20,568 nucleotides of DNA, from the NCBI GenBank assembly GCA_937877075.1, contig CALEGD010000113.1, positions 1-20,568 on the forward strand, read 5' to 3'. How positions within the stretch are numbered: the stretch's first letter is position 1; every line of letters starts with the position of its first letter. The DNA comes from an uncultured Acholeplasmatales bacterium (GTDB lineage: Bacteria; Bacillota_I; Bacilli_A; ML615J-28; CAG-698). This document shows positions 14,246 to 20,568 of this stretch, piece after piece. The notes beneath the pieces are model-generated. The model did no database searches, had not been told where the DNA came from, and was given only the letters and a program-made list of their open reading frames with translations. The translations under genes and the position numbers were made by a program.

Positions 14246-14247
14246 TC

Positions 14248-14664
14248 ATGTTAATGCCGAAAAGGACTAAATATCGTCGTCCTCATCGCGTAAGCTATGA
14301 AGGAAAAGCCAAAGGTGCAAAGACATTAAATTTCGGCGATTACGGCCTTCAAGCTTTAAGCGGAGCTTGGATTACTTCCCAACAGATCGAAGCTGCCCGT
14401 ATCGCAATGACCCGTTTTATGAAACGTGTCGGTACTGTTTATATCCGTATCTTCCCTCATATGGCTCTAACAAAAAAGCCGTTAGAAGTTCGTATGGGTG
14501 GCGGTAAGGGTGCTCCCGATGGATTTGTTGCCGTTGTGAAAAAAGGAACAGTTATGTTTGAAATCGGTGGTGTCGATGAAGAGACTGCCCGTGAAGCTCT
14601 GCGTCTTGCAGCTCACAAATTACCGATTAAAACTAAAGTGATTGTAAAAGAAAGTGGTGAATAA
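14248..14664 (+). CDS. rplP: 50S ribosomal protein L16
   Basis: The 138-residue product is L16, which positions A-site tRNA and joins late in 50S assembly. The start MLMPKRTKYRRPHR matches the Bacillota MLxPKR form, so ATG 14248 is preferred to ATG 14254; AAGGAGG in the end of rpsC is 10 nt away. The RxGKGKG-like segment is here MGGGKGAPDGFVAVVKKG. It is slightly shorter than Bacillus L16 (144) at the C-terminus. Confidence 0.97.
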   Translation: MLMPKRTKYRRPHRVSYEGKAKGAKTLNFGDYGLQALSGAWITSQQIEAARIAMTRFMKRVGTVYIRIFPHMALTKKPLEVRMGGGKGAPDGFVAVVKKGTVMFEIGGVDEETAREALRLAAHKLPIKTKVIVKESGE

Positions 14665-14666
14665 TA

Positions 14667-14915
14667 ATGGCAAAAAAAGAGAAAAAAGTAATCGCCGTTA
14701 ATAAAGTGGTTAGAGAGTCGGAAACCGACAAAATCAGAAAATTAGATGTCGCCACAATAGAAAAAAACATTCTGGAGCTGAAGCAGGAATTATTTAATTT
14801 GCGTTTTCAGGCAGCTGTCGGAAAATTAGAAAACACTGCTCAAATCGGTAAAACAAAAAAACAAATTGCCCGAATGAAAACCGTTCTGACTGAACGCAAT
14901 AATGCTCTAAACTAG
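14667..14915 (+). CDS. rpmC: 50S ribosomal protein L29 with N-terminal extension
   Basis: L29 is a small helical protein at the tunnel exit next to L23. The core is standard (KLDVATIEKNILELKQELFNLRFQAAVGKLENTAQIGKTKKQIARMKTVL, from about residue 25). The product is 82 residues against the usual 60-70, because of a Lys-rich head of about 22 residues (MAKKEKKVIAVNKVVRESET). No internal ATG offers a shorter start, and an AAGTGGTGA site lies before the ATG used, so the extension seems real. Confidence 0.95.
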   Translation: MAKKEKKVIAVNKVVRESETDKIRKLDVATIEKNILELKQELFNLRFQAAVGKLENTAQIGKTKKQIARMKTVLTERNNALN

Positions 14916-14925
14916 GAGGCAAATA

Positions 14926-15186
14926 ATGGAAAGAAATAATAGGAAAGTCTATATCGGTACAGTTGTTTCCGATAAAGAAGATAAAACGATCAAAGTCTCG
15001 ATAACTACTAATCGGCGTCATCCCTTGTATGGGAAACGTATTAAGTTTACAACAAAATTGACTGCTCATGATGAAAACAACGAAGCTAAAGTTGGTGACG
15101 TTGTTCGTATAATGGAAACAAGACCATTGTCGAAAACAAAACATTTCAGACTTTTGGAAATCCTTGAGCACGCCAATAATGCGTAA
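14926..15186 (+). CDS. rpsQ: 30S ribosomal protein S17
   Basis: The 86-residue product is S17, an OB-fold protein that nucleates assembly of the 16S 5' domain. RKVYIGTVVSDKEDKTIKVS and GKRIKFTTKLTAHDENNEAKVGDVVRIMETRPLSKTKHFRL are typical. AGGAGG precedes the ATG. Confidence 0.98.
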   Translation: MERNNRKVYIGTVVSDKEDKTIKVSITTNRRHPLYGKRIKFTTKLTAHDENNEAKVGDVVRIMETRPLSKTKHFRLLEILEHANNA

Positions 15187-15200
15187 GGGAGGAAATTGTT

Positions 15201-15569
15201 ATGATACAACAAGAAACCAGATTAAAGGTCGCCGATAATTCGGGTGCCAAAGAAATCCTAACCATCAAGGTTCTTGGCGGCACATCCCGTCGTTATGCAA
15301 ATATCGGAGATGTTATTGTCGCAACTGTGAAAACTGCCACTCCTGGCGGAGCCGTTAAGAAAGGCGAGATTGTAAAAGCAGTAATCGTGAGAACTAAATC
15401 AGGATTAAGAAGAACTGACGGTACATACATTAAATTTGATGACAATGCCGCTGTCTTAATCCGTGAAGATAAAACTCCGAGAGGAACTAGAATCTTCGGC
15501 CCAGTTGCCCGTGAGCTGCGTGAAAAAGAGTATATGAAAATCATCTCTCTGGCTCCTGAGGTTCTATAA
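15201..15569 (+). CDS. rplN: 50S ribosomal protein L14
   Basis: The 122-residue product is L14, which sits at the subunit interface and is the docking site of the silencing factor RsfS. IQQETRLKVADNSGAKE opens it and FGPVARELREKEYMKIISLAPEVL closes it, both family hallmarks. Length equals that of Bacillus L14. A GGGAGG site precedes the ATG. Confidence 0.98.
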   Translation: MIQQETRLKVADNSGAKEILTIKVLGGTSRRYANIGDVIVATVKTATPGGAVKKGEIVKAVIVRTKSGLRRTDGTYIKFDDNAAVLIREDKTPRGTRIFGPVARELREKEYMKIISLAPEVL

Positions 15570-15579
15570 GGAGGATAAT

Positions 15580-15891
15580 ATGAAAATAAAAAAAGGTGAT
15601 ACAGTAAAAGTTATAGCGGGAGAAAGTGCCGGTAAAACCGGTAAGGTCTTGCAAGTTCTCGCTAAACAGAATCGTGTTATTGTTGAGGGAGTAAAAATAG
15701 TATCTCGACATACAAAACCGTCCAATGCTAATCCGGATGGCGGAATCATCAAGAAAGAAGCACCGATTCACATTTCTAATGTGCAATTGCTCGATACTGA
15801 TAAGAACGAAGCAACTAAAGTCGGTCATAAATTTGTCGATGGTAAAAAGGTCCGCTATGCAAAGAAGACCGGAAATGTTTTGGATAAGTAG
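15580..15891 (+). CDS. rplX: 50S ribosomal protein L24
   Basis: The 103-residue product is L24, an initiator of 50S assembly. The KOW motif is at the N-terminus (KKGDTVKVIAGESAGKTGKVLQV), followed by KIVSRHTKPS and an EAPIHISNVQLLD segment. AAGGAGG lies 6 nt before the ATG. The alternating G/K-rich core is normal. Confidence 0.97.
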   Translation: MKIKKGDTVKVIAGESAGKTGKVLQVLAKQNRVIVEGVKIVSRHTKPSNANPDGGIIKKEAPIHISNVQLLDTDKNEATKVGHKFVDGKKVRYAKKTGNVLDK

Positions 15892-15904
15892 GAGGAAATA
15901 AACT

Positions 15905-16444
15905 ATGAACCGTATTCAAAAAGAATATTTGGAAAATGTTAAGCCAGCATTAATCAAAAAGTTCTCATATAAATCAATTATGCAAGTTCCAAAACTTGAG
16001 AAGATTGTTGTTAATATGGGGGTTGGTGATGCAATCCAAAATTCCAAGCTTTTGGATGCCGCAGTTGAAGATCTTGCTCAAATTTCCGGACAAAAACCGG
16101 TTATTACTAAAGCTAAGAAATCAATTGCAAATTTCAAATTGCGTCAAGATGTTGCAATTGGATGTAAAGTTACTCTCCGTGGCGAAAGAATGTATCAGTT
16201 TTTCGATAAACTGGTCTCCATCTCCCTCCCTCGCGTTAGAGACTTTAGAGGCCTTAATAAGAATTCCTTTGATGGCCGTGGAAATTATACAATAGGCATT
16301 AAGGAACAATTAATCTTCCCCGAAATCAATTATGACAAAGTTCTGAAAATTCGCGGAATGGATATTGTAATTGTTACCACAGCTAATACTGATGAGGAAG
16401 GCCGTGAACTTTTAGGTTTACTCGGCGTACCGTTCAGGAAATAG
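15905..16444 (+). CDS. rplE: 50S ribosomal protein L5
   Basis: The 179-residue product is L5, which binds 5S rRNA and contacts P-site tRNA and S13. MQVPKLEKIVVNMGVGDA, ITKAKKSIANFKLR, and SLPRVRDFRGLNKNSFDGRGNYTIGIKEQLIFPEI are all typical. Length equals that of Bacillus L5. AGGAGG precedes the ATG. Confidence 0.98.
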   Translation: MNRIQKEYLENVKPALIKKFSYKSIMQVPKLEKIVVNMGVGDAIQNSKLLDAAVEDLAQISGQKPVITKAKKSIANFKLRQDVAIGCKVTLRGERMYQFFDKLVSISLPRVRDFRGLNKNSFDGRGNYTIGIKEQLIFPEINYDKVLKIRGMDIVIVTTANTDEEGRELLGLLGVPFRK

Positions 16445-16458
16445 AGAAGGAGTATACT

Positions 16459-16644
16459 ATGGCTAAAACATCATTGAAGATTAAAAACAAAAGAAAAGCG
16501 AAATTTAAAGTTCGTGAATATACACGTTGCGAGCGTTGTGGCAGACCACATGCCGTTTATCGTAAATTCAAGTTATGCCGCATTTGCTTTAGAGAATTAG
16601 CGCATAAGGGTCAAATCCCAGGCGTTACTAAAGCAAGCTGGTAA
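16459..16644 (+). CDS. rpsN: 30S ribosomal protein S14, type Z (zinc-binding)
   Basis: The 61-residue product is the short zinc form of S14 in the 30S head. The four zinc ligands are intact: Cys24, Cys27, Cys40 and Cys43 (CERC...CRIC). The PGVTKASW ending is typical. A zinc-independent paralogue may exist elsewhere, but not in this window. AGAAGGAG precedes the ATG. Confidence 0.98.
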   Translation: MAKTSLKIKNKRKAKFKVREYTRCERCGRPHAVYRKFKLCRICFRELAHKGQIPGVTKASW

Positions 16645-16669
16645 TTCATATTGGAAGGAGGCCATCTAA

Positions 16670-17068
16670 ATGGTAATGACTGATCCAATTGCTGATATGC
16701 TTACACGTATTCGTAATGCCAATCAAAGAAAGCATGAATATGTAGAGATGCCAGCATCTAAAATCACGTATGAAATTTTAAAAGTTATAAAAAAAGAAGG
16801 TTACATTTATGATGTCGAGCTTATCCCCAACGATAAACAAGGCATCCTGAAAGTAACGCTTAAATATACCGACAAAAAGGATAGAGTAATCCAAGGCTTA
16901 AAGAGAATCTCTAAACCCGGATTGCGTATTTATGCAAAAGCGGTTGATATGCCTAAAGTGCTTAACGGCTTAGGCATCGCGATTGTTTCTACATCAAACG
17001 GAGTTATGACTGACAAAGAAGCCCGTAAACTTAATATCGGCGGCGAAGTCTTAGCCTTTGTTTGGTAG
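16670..17068 (+). CDS. rpsH: 30S ribosomal protein S8
   Basis: The 132-residue product is S8, a primary 16S-binding protein. In E. coli it autoregulates the spc operon. MVMTDPIADMLTRIRNAN is the family start, and GIAIVSTSNGVMTDKEARKLNIGGEVLAFVW closes it. GGAAGGAGG precedes the ATG by 8 nt. The 25-nt gap after rpsN is the largest in the operon but shows no promoter or terminator. Confidence 0.98.
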   Translation: MVMTDPIADMLTRIRNANQRKHEYVEMPASKITYEILKVIKKEGYIYDVELIPNDKQGILKVTLKYTDKKDRVIQGLKRISKPGLRIYAKAVDMPKVLNGLGIAIVSTSNGVMTDKEARKLNIGGEVLAFVW

Positions 17069-17081
17069 TAAGGAGGAAAGA

Positions 17082-17621
17082 ATGTCACGTATCGGAAATA
17101 AAATAATTAAACTGGAACAAGGTGTGACCATTACTGTTAATCCTGATAATCTTGTAGAAGTGAAGGGACCTAAAGGAAGTATTTCCCATACTTTCAATCA
17201 AGAAATGAAGATTGAAGTGGAAGAAGGTCAAGTAAAGGTCGCTCGTCCCAGTGATTCAATAAGACATAAGGCACTTCACGGTACAACTCGGGCTCTGATT
17301 AATAATATGGTGCTCGGTGTGACTCAAGGCTTTTCAAAAGCCCTAGAGATTCAAGGAACAGGTTATCGGGCTTCCCTTAGAGGAAAGACTCTGGTAGTAA
17401 ATGCTGGGTATTCACATCCGTCAGAACTTGATATTCCGGAAGGGTTAACAGTTAATGTACCGAATCCAACCGAAATACAAATCAGCGGAATCGATCGTCA
17501 AGCAGTCGGTCAATTTGCAGCTGTAGTTCGCAATATCAGAAAACCGGAACCTTATCTTGGTAAGGGAATCAGGTATAAAGGCGAAGTTGTACGTCGCAAA
17601 GAAGGAAAGAAAGCTAAGTAA
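17082..17621 (+). CDS. rplF: 50S ribosomal protein L6
   Basis: The 179-residue product is L6, near the factor-binding site. MSRIGNKIIKL opens it and NIRKPEPYLGKGIRYKGEVVRRKEGKKAK closes it. An in-frame ATG 24 nt earlier overlaps rpsH, but AAGGAGG (17069-17076) is placed for ATG 17082, which also gives the standard length. Confidence 0.98.
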   Translation: MSRIGNKIIKLEQGVTITVNPDNLVEVKGPKGSISHTFNQEMKIEVEEGQVKVARPSDSIRHKALHGTTRALINNMVLGVTQGFSKALEIQGTGYRASLRGKTLVVNAGYSHPSELDIPEGLTVNVPNPTEIQISGIDRQAVGQFAAVVRNIRKPEPYLGKGIRYKGEVVRRKEGKKAK

Positions 17622-17638
17622 AAAGGAGACGAATAGGA

Positions 17639-18001
17639 ATGATTATAAAAAAATCTCGTAATGAGACTCGTAAAGTCCGTCACTTACGGATCAGACAGAA
17701 TATCCAAGGCACGTCTTCTAAACCGCGATTGAATGTGTTCCGCTCTAATTCCCACATTTATGCTCAAGTGATAGATGACGTAAATGGTGCCACATTGGCA
17801 AGTGCGTCTAGCAACGACAAAGAATTGAAGATAAAGAACGGCTCAAATATCGAGGCTGCGAAACAAGTCGGGGCTTTGATTGCGAAGAGAGCTTTGGAAA
17901 AGAAAATTGGGAATGTGGTTTTTGACCGTGGTGGATATTTGTTCCACGGACGTGTCAAAGCGTTGGCAGATGCCGCCAGAGCCGCAGGCTTGAAGTTCTA
18001 G
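17639..18001 (+). CDS. rplR: 50S ribosomal protein L18
   Basis: The 120-residue product is L18, which with L5 brings 5S rRNA into the subunit. RHLRIRQNIQGTSSKPRLNVFRSNSHIYAQVIDD and FDRGGYLFHGRVKALADAARAAGLKF are characteristic. AAGGAG lies 9 nt before the ATG. Confidence 0.98.
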   Translation: MIIKKSRNETRKVRHLRIRQNIQGTSSKPRLNVFRSNSHIYAQVIDDVNGATLASASSNDKELKIKNGSNIEAAKQVGALIAKRALEKKIGNVVFDRGGYLFHGRVKALADAARAAGLKF

Positions 18002-18014
18002 GAGGAAAATAAGA

Positions 18015-18533
18015 ATGCGTCAAGATAAAAGAAAAAGAGATTTTCAAGTTCAAGAAAAGCAATTTGAAGAAAGAGTAGTTAGTATCAGCCATATTGCTAA
18101 GGTTGTTAAGGGCGGTCGTCGTTACCGTTTCAATGCCATCGTTGTCGTTGGTGACAGAAAAGGAAAAGTCGGACTCGGAACCGGAAAGGCTATCGAAATT
18201 CCCGATGCTATTAAAAAGGCAGTCGAGGATGCAAAGAAGAATCTGATTAATGTTCCGGTTGTTAATACTACTATTCCTCATGAAATCACAGGCATTCACG
18301 GTGCCGGGCGAGTATTCTTAAAGCCTGCCGTTGAAGGAACGGGAGTTATAGCCGGTGGTCCGGTTCGGGCGGTTGTAGAATTGGCGGGAATCGAGAACAT
18401 CCTTTCCAAATCACTGGGCTCAAGTACTCCGGTGAATATCGTCAGAGCTACGATTAACGGATTAAAACAATTGCGTACTGTAGAAGATGTTGCCTTGCTT
18501 AGAGATAAGAAACCTGAGGAGATTATTGGATAG
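18015..18533 (+). CDS. rpsE: 30S ribosomal protein S5
   Basis: The 172-residue product is S5, which helps decoding fidelity and the mRNA entry helicase. The N-terminal dsRBD-like domain (about 15-80) has VVKGGRRYRFNAIVVVGDRKGKVGLGTGKA. The C-terminal domain has GVIAGGPVRAVVELAGI and the SKSLGSSTPVNIVRAT segment. It is slightly longer than in Bacillus (166). The stop is 1 nt before the rpmD ATG. Confidence 0.98.
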   Translation: MRQDKRKRDFQVQEKQFEERVVSISHIAKVVKGGRRYRFNAIVVVGDRKGKVGLGTGKAIEIPDAIKKAVEDAKKNLINVPVVNTTIPHEITGIHGAGRVFLKPAVEGTGVIAGGPVRAVVELAGIENILSKSLGSSTPVNIVRATINGLKQLRTVEDVALLRDKKPEEIIG

Positions 18534-18534
18534 T

Positions 18535-18714
18535 ATGAAGGAAAAATACATTACTATTAAATTGGTGAAAAGTCCGATTGGACGTAAACCCAATCAAACC
18601 AAGACATTGAAAGCTCTAGGCTTAACCAAGGTGAATCAGGAAGTTAAACGTCCTGATAATGAAGCTGTTCGAGGAATGATTGAAACTGTCAGTCATTTAG
18701 TCGAAGTATTATAG
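18535..18714 (+). CDS. rpmD: 50S ribosomal protein L30
   Basis: The 59-residue product is L30: ITIKLVKSPIGRKPNQTKTLKALGLTKVNQEVKRPDNEAVRGMI. ATG 18535 follows the rpsE stop after 1 nt and gives the normal length; a longer frame starting inside rpsE is an artefact. The ribosome binding site is weak (GGA 5 nt away, GAGGAG further upstream in rpsE), so translation probably depends on coupling. Confidence 0.97.
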   Translation: MKEKYITIKLVKSPIGRKPNQTKTLKALGLTKVNQEVKRPDNEAVRGMIETVSHLVEVL

Positions 18715-18723
18715 GAGGCACAT

Positions 18724-19164
18724 ATGAAATTACATGAATTAAAACCTGTTCCCGGTGCCAGACAGACTAGAAAACGTGTTGGACGCGGAACGGGCAGCGG
18801 AATGGGAAAGACCAGCGGTCGCGGACATAAAGGCCAAAATGCTAGAAGCGGCGGCGGCGTCAGACCCGGTTTTGAAGGCGGACAAACCCCTTTATTCAAG
18901 AGATTGCCCAAACGCGGCTTCACTAATATTTACCGTGTTGAATATAATGTCGTTAATCTAGAACAATTGAATGAATTTAAAGAGGGAACTAAAGTTGATT
19001 CTAAAAAACTCGTAAAGCAAGGCTTAATCAAAAATAATGATAAAAAGATTAAGATATTAGGAAATGGCAAATTGAATGTAAAATTAACTGTTGTCGCTCA
19101 CAAGTTTTCTAAATCAGCTGAAAAAGGTATTCTCGAGGCTGGTGGAACAATCGAGGTGATTTAA
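18724..19164 (+). CDS. rplO: 50S ribosomal protein L15
   Basis: The 146-residue product is L15. The Gly/Arg/Lys-rich N-terminal arm (about 8-55: RQTRKRVGRGTGSGMGKTSG, then RGHKGQNARSGGGVRPGFEGGQ) threads into 23S rRNA. The globular domain follows, with RLPKRGF and VVAHKFSKSAEKGILEAGG. AGGAGG lies 5 nt before the ATG. Its stop is 1 nt before secY. Confidence 0.98.
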   Translation: MKLHELKPVPGARQTRKRVGRGTGSGMGKTSGRGHKGQNARSGGGVRPGFEGGQTPLFKRLPKRGFTNIYRVEYNVVNLEQLNEFKEGTKVDSKKLVKQGLIKNNDKKIKILGNGKLNVKLTVVAHKFSKSAEKGILEAGGTIEVI

Positions 19165-19165
19165 A

Positions 19166-20440
19166 ATGGCATTAAAAAATAAGAAAGTAATTGTAAGCAT
19201 TTTATATACTGCTTTGATTCTGCTTATCTGGCGTCTCGCCTTCCATATTCAAATTCCCTTGCTTGACAGAACTCTAATTAACCCGGGAAGCTCAATGTTT
19301 GGTTTCCTTGATGTGTTTAGTGGTGGCGCTCTGTCCCAGTATTCAATTGTGGCTTTGGGTGTATCCCCATATATCACCGCATCAATCGTAGTTCAATTAT
19401 TACAAATGGACATCGTTCCTGCTTTTAAGGAATGGGCAGAAGAGGGTGAAGTTGGAAAGAAAAAGCTTAACCAGGTTACCAGATATTTGGCTCTGGCTCT
19501 TGCTTTTGTTCAGGCTCTGACAATCACCTTAGGTATCACCGCTTATTACGGCGATATCTTCCAACTTGGTGTAGACGTTAATGCCTTAACCTATGTTTAC
19601 CTTGCCATTATTATGACAGCCGGTACAGCCTTTGTACTTTGGCTTGCGGAAAAGATCACCATGAAAGGAATTGGAAACGGAACCTCGATGTTTATCGTTG
19701 CCGGTATTGTAGCCGGATTCCCGACTATGATTAATGATCTTCTTTCCCTTTATGTTATCAAGCCGGAGGGCAATTCTGTTGGTGATATTTTCATCTTTTT
19801 CGGCGTATTATTAATATTGATATTAATAGTTGTCGGCATTGTCTTTATGGAAGCGGCTCAAAGGAAGATTCCGATCCAATATGCAAATCGTCCGGCAGCA
19901 GCTCAGTTTAGAGGTCGGAGTGATTCCAATATTCCGATTAAACTAAATTCCGCTTCGGTAATACCCGTTATTTTTGCTAGTACTCTAATGAGTTTACCGA
20001 CTACTGTCGTTAACTTCTTAGATCAAAATACGTTAACTTACTGGATTAACCAGATATTCAATTATACTGAACCGATTGGGTTTGCAGTTTATATTATTTT
20101 GATTTTTGTCTTCTCATTTTTCTATTCTTTCCTACAAATGAATCCGGAAAAAATGGCTGAGAATTTACAGAAACAAAATGCTTATGTCCCTGGTATCAGA
20201 CCGGGAGCCGAAACTGCATCCTATATTTCTCGGGTCTTATTTAAGATCACAATTATCGGTGCAACCTATCTTTCACTCGTCGCTTCAATTCCGATTATTC
20301 TCGGTTATATCTTTGAACTTCCGGCTTCGGTTCGTATCGGCGGAACAAGCTTGATCATCGTTGTCGGTGTAGCCATTGAAACTGCAAAACAACTTAAGAC
20401 TCAAAGTCAAGAAAAGCAGTATCGCGGCTTCATGGATTAG
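19166..20440 (+). CDS. secY: Protein translocase subunit SecY
   Basis: The 424-residue polytopic membrane protein forms the export channel with SecE and SecG. About ten hydrophobic segments are visible, starting at VIVSILYTALILLIWRLAF. Landmarks are GVSPYITASIVVQLLQM (TM2), the cytoplasmic FMEAAQRKIPIQYANR loop that contacts SecA or the ribosome, and YVPGIRPGAETASYISRVL. The lumenal plug region lies near SMFGFLDVFSGGAL. The site GAGGTGAT is inside the end of rplO, so synthesis is coupled to the ribosomal genes. Confidence 0.97.
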   Translation: MALKNKKVIVSILYTALILLIWRLAFHIQIPLLDRTLINPGSSMFGFLDVFSGGALSQYSIVALGVSPYITASIVVQLLQMDIVPAFKEWAEEGEVGKKKLNQVTRYLALALAFVQALTITLGITAYYGDIFQLGVDVNALTYVYLAIIMTAGTAFVLWLAEKITMKGIGNGTSMFIVAGIVAGFPTMINDLLSLYVIKPEGNSVGDIFIFFGVLLILILIVVGIVFMEAAQRKIPIQYANRPAAAQFRGRSDSNIPIKLNSASVIPVIFASTLMSLPTTVVNFLDQNTLTYWINQIFNYTEPIGFAVYIILIFVFSFFYSFLQMNPEKMAENLQKQNAYVPGIRPGAETASYISRVLFKITIIGATYLSLVASIPIILGYIFELPASVRIGGTSLIIVVGVAIETAKQLKTQSQEKQYRGFMD

Positions 20441-20449
20441 TGAGGTAAT

Positions 20450-20568
20450 ATGCGCTTATTGATTATGGGTCCCCCGGGAGCAGGAAAAGGCTCTCAGGCC
20501 GAATTAATTAAAAAGCATTACCATCTTCCTCACATTTCAACCGGTGATATGTTCCGGGAGGCGATTGC
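20450..20568 (+). CDS. adk: Adenylate kinase (3' end outside window)
   Basis: Only the first 39 codons are present. The P-loop GPPGAGKGSQA (residues 7-17) and HISTGDMFRE (about 28-37) identify adenylate kinase, which interconverts ATP, AMP and ADP. GAGGT precedes the ATG by 4 nt. secY-adk is the usual order in Bacillota, normally followed by map and infA. Confidence 0.95.
   Translation, partial: MRLLIMGPPGAGKGSQAELIKKHYHLPHISTGDMFREAI

Noticed and set aside
18487..18534. Longer rpmD start inside rpsE
   Set aside because: The extra residues are not L30-like; ATG 18535 directly after the rpsE stop gives the standard 59 residues.
1..20568. Mollicute code with TGA as Trp
   Set aside because: TGA terminates two genes at positions backed by overlapping terminators, and conserved Trp residues are TGG.
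1..20568. CRISPR array, tRNA or rRNA genes
   Set aside because: No regularly spaced direct repeats and no tRNA or rRNA signatures were seen on either strand.

Overview
The window comes from a low-GC Gram-positive bacterium (Bacillota) that uses the standard bacterial code: TGA is a real stop (at 1759-1761 and at the end of the 7715-8503 gene) and Trp is TGG. The S14 protein is the short zinc-binding type, Shine-Dalgarno sites are strong (AAGGAGG type), and the ribosomal operon has the classic Bacillota order. A YjcZ-type mini-protein preceded by a sporulation-sigma-like -10 box suggests an endospore-former or a descendant of one. Lineage below phylum level cannot be fixed from this sequence.

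Region 1 (1-4200): the 3' part of a large DUF2779 protein that looks like a double nuclease. It converges on a two-gene minus-strand operon encoding an ECF sigma factor and a membrane-anchored beta-propeller protein. One hairpin terminator serves both directions.

Region 2 (4240-7340): divergent promoters; a compact promoter-hairpin-hairpin-terminator unit that looks like a small C-rich regulatory RNA (about 4390-4495); then a plus-strand run of an RluA-family pseudouridine synthase, the RNA 2',3'-cyclic phosphodiesterase ThpR, an OlsB/hemolysin-like N-acyltransferase and a second ECF sigma factor, closed by a terminator.

Region 3 (7340-10020): accessory and gene-poor. It holds a structured noncoding stretch with G-runs, a minus-strand two-repeat DUF11 protein, a divergent YjcZ-like 45-residue peptide, an Asn/Pro/Gln-rich 100-residue protein, an orphan terminator and a decayed DDE transposase.

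Region 4 (10018-20568): a consensus promoter and a structured leader with two mutually exclusive helices precede the S10-spc supercluster rpsJ-rplC-rplD-rplW-rplB-rpsS-rplV-rpsC-rplP-rpmC-rpsQ-rplN-rplX-rplE-rpsN-rpsH-rplF-rplR-rpsE-rpmD-rplO-secY-adk (adk cut by the window edge). Spacing is 1-25 nt with translational coupling at several joints, so it reads as one transcription unit building both ribosomal subunits plus the protein-export channel.

The items most worth a second look are the candidate sRNA, the rpsJ leader switch, the sporulation-like cluster, and the two ECF sigma factors with their unusual partners.
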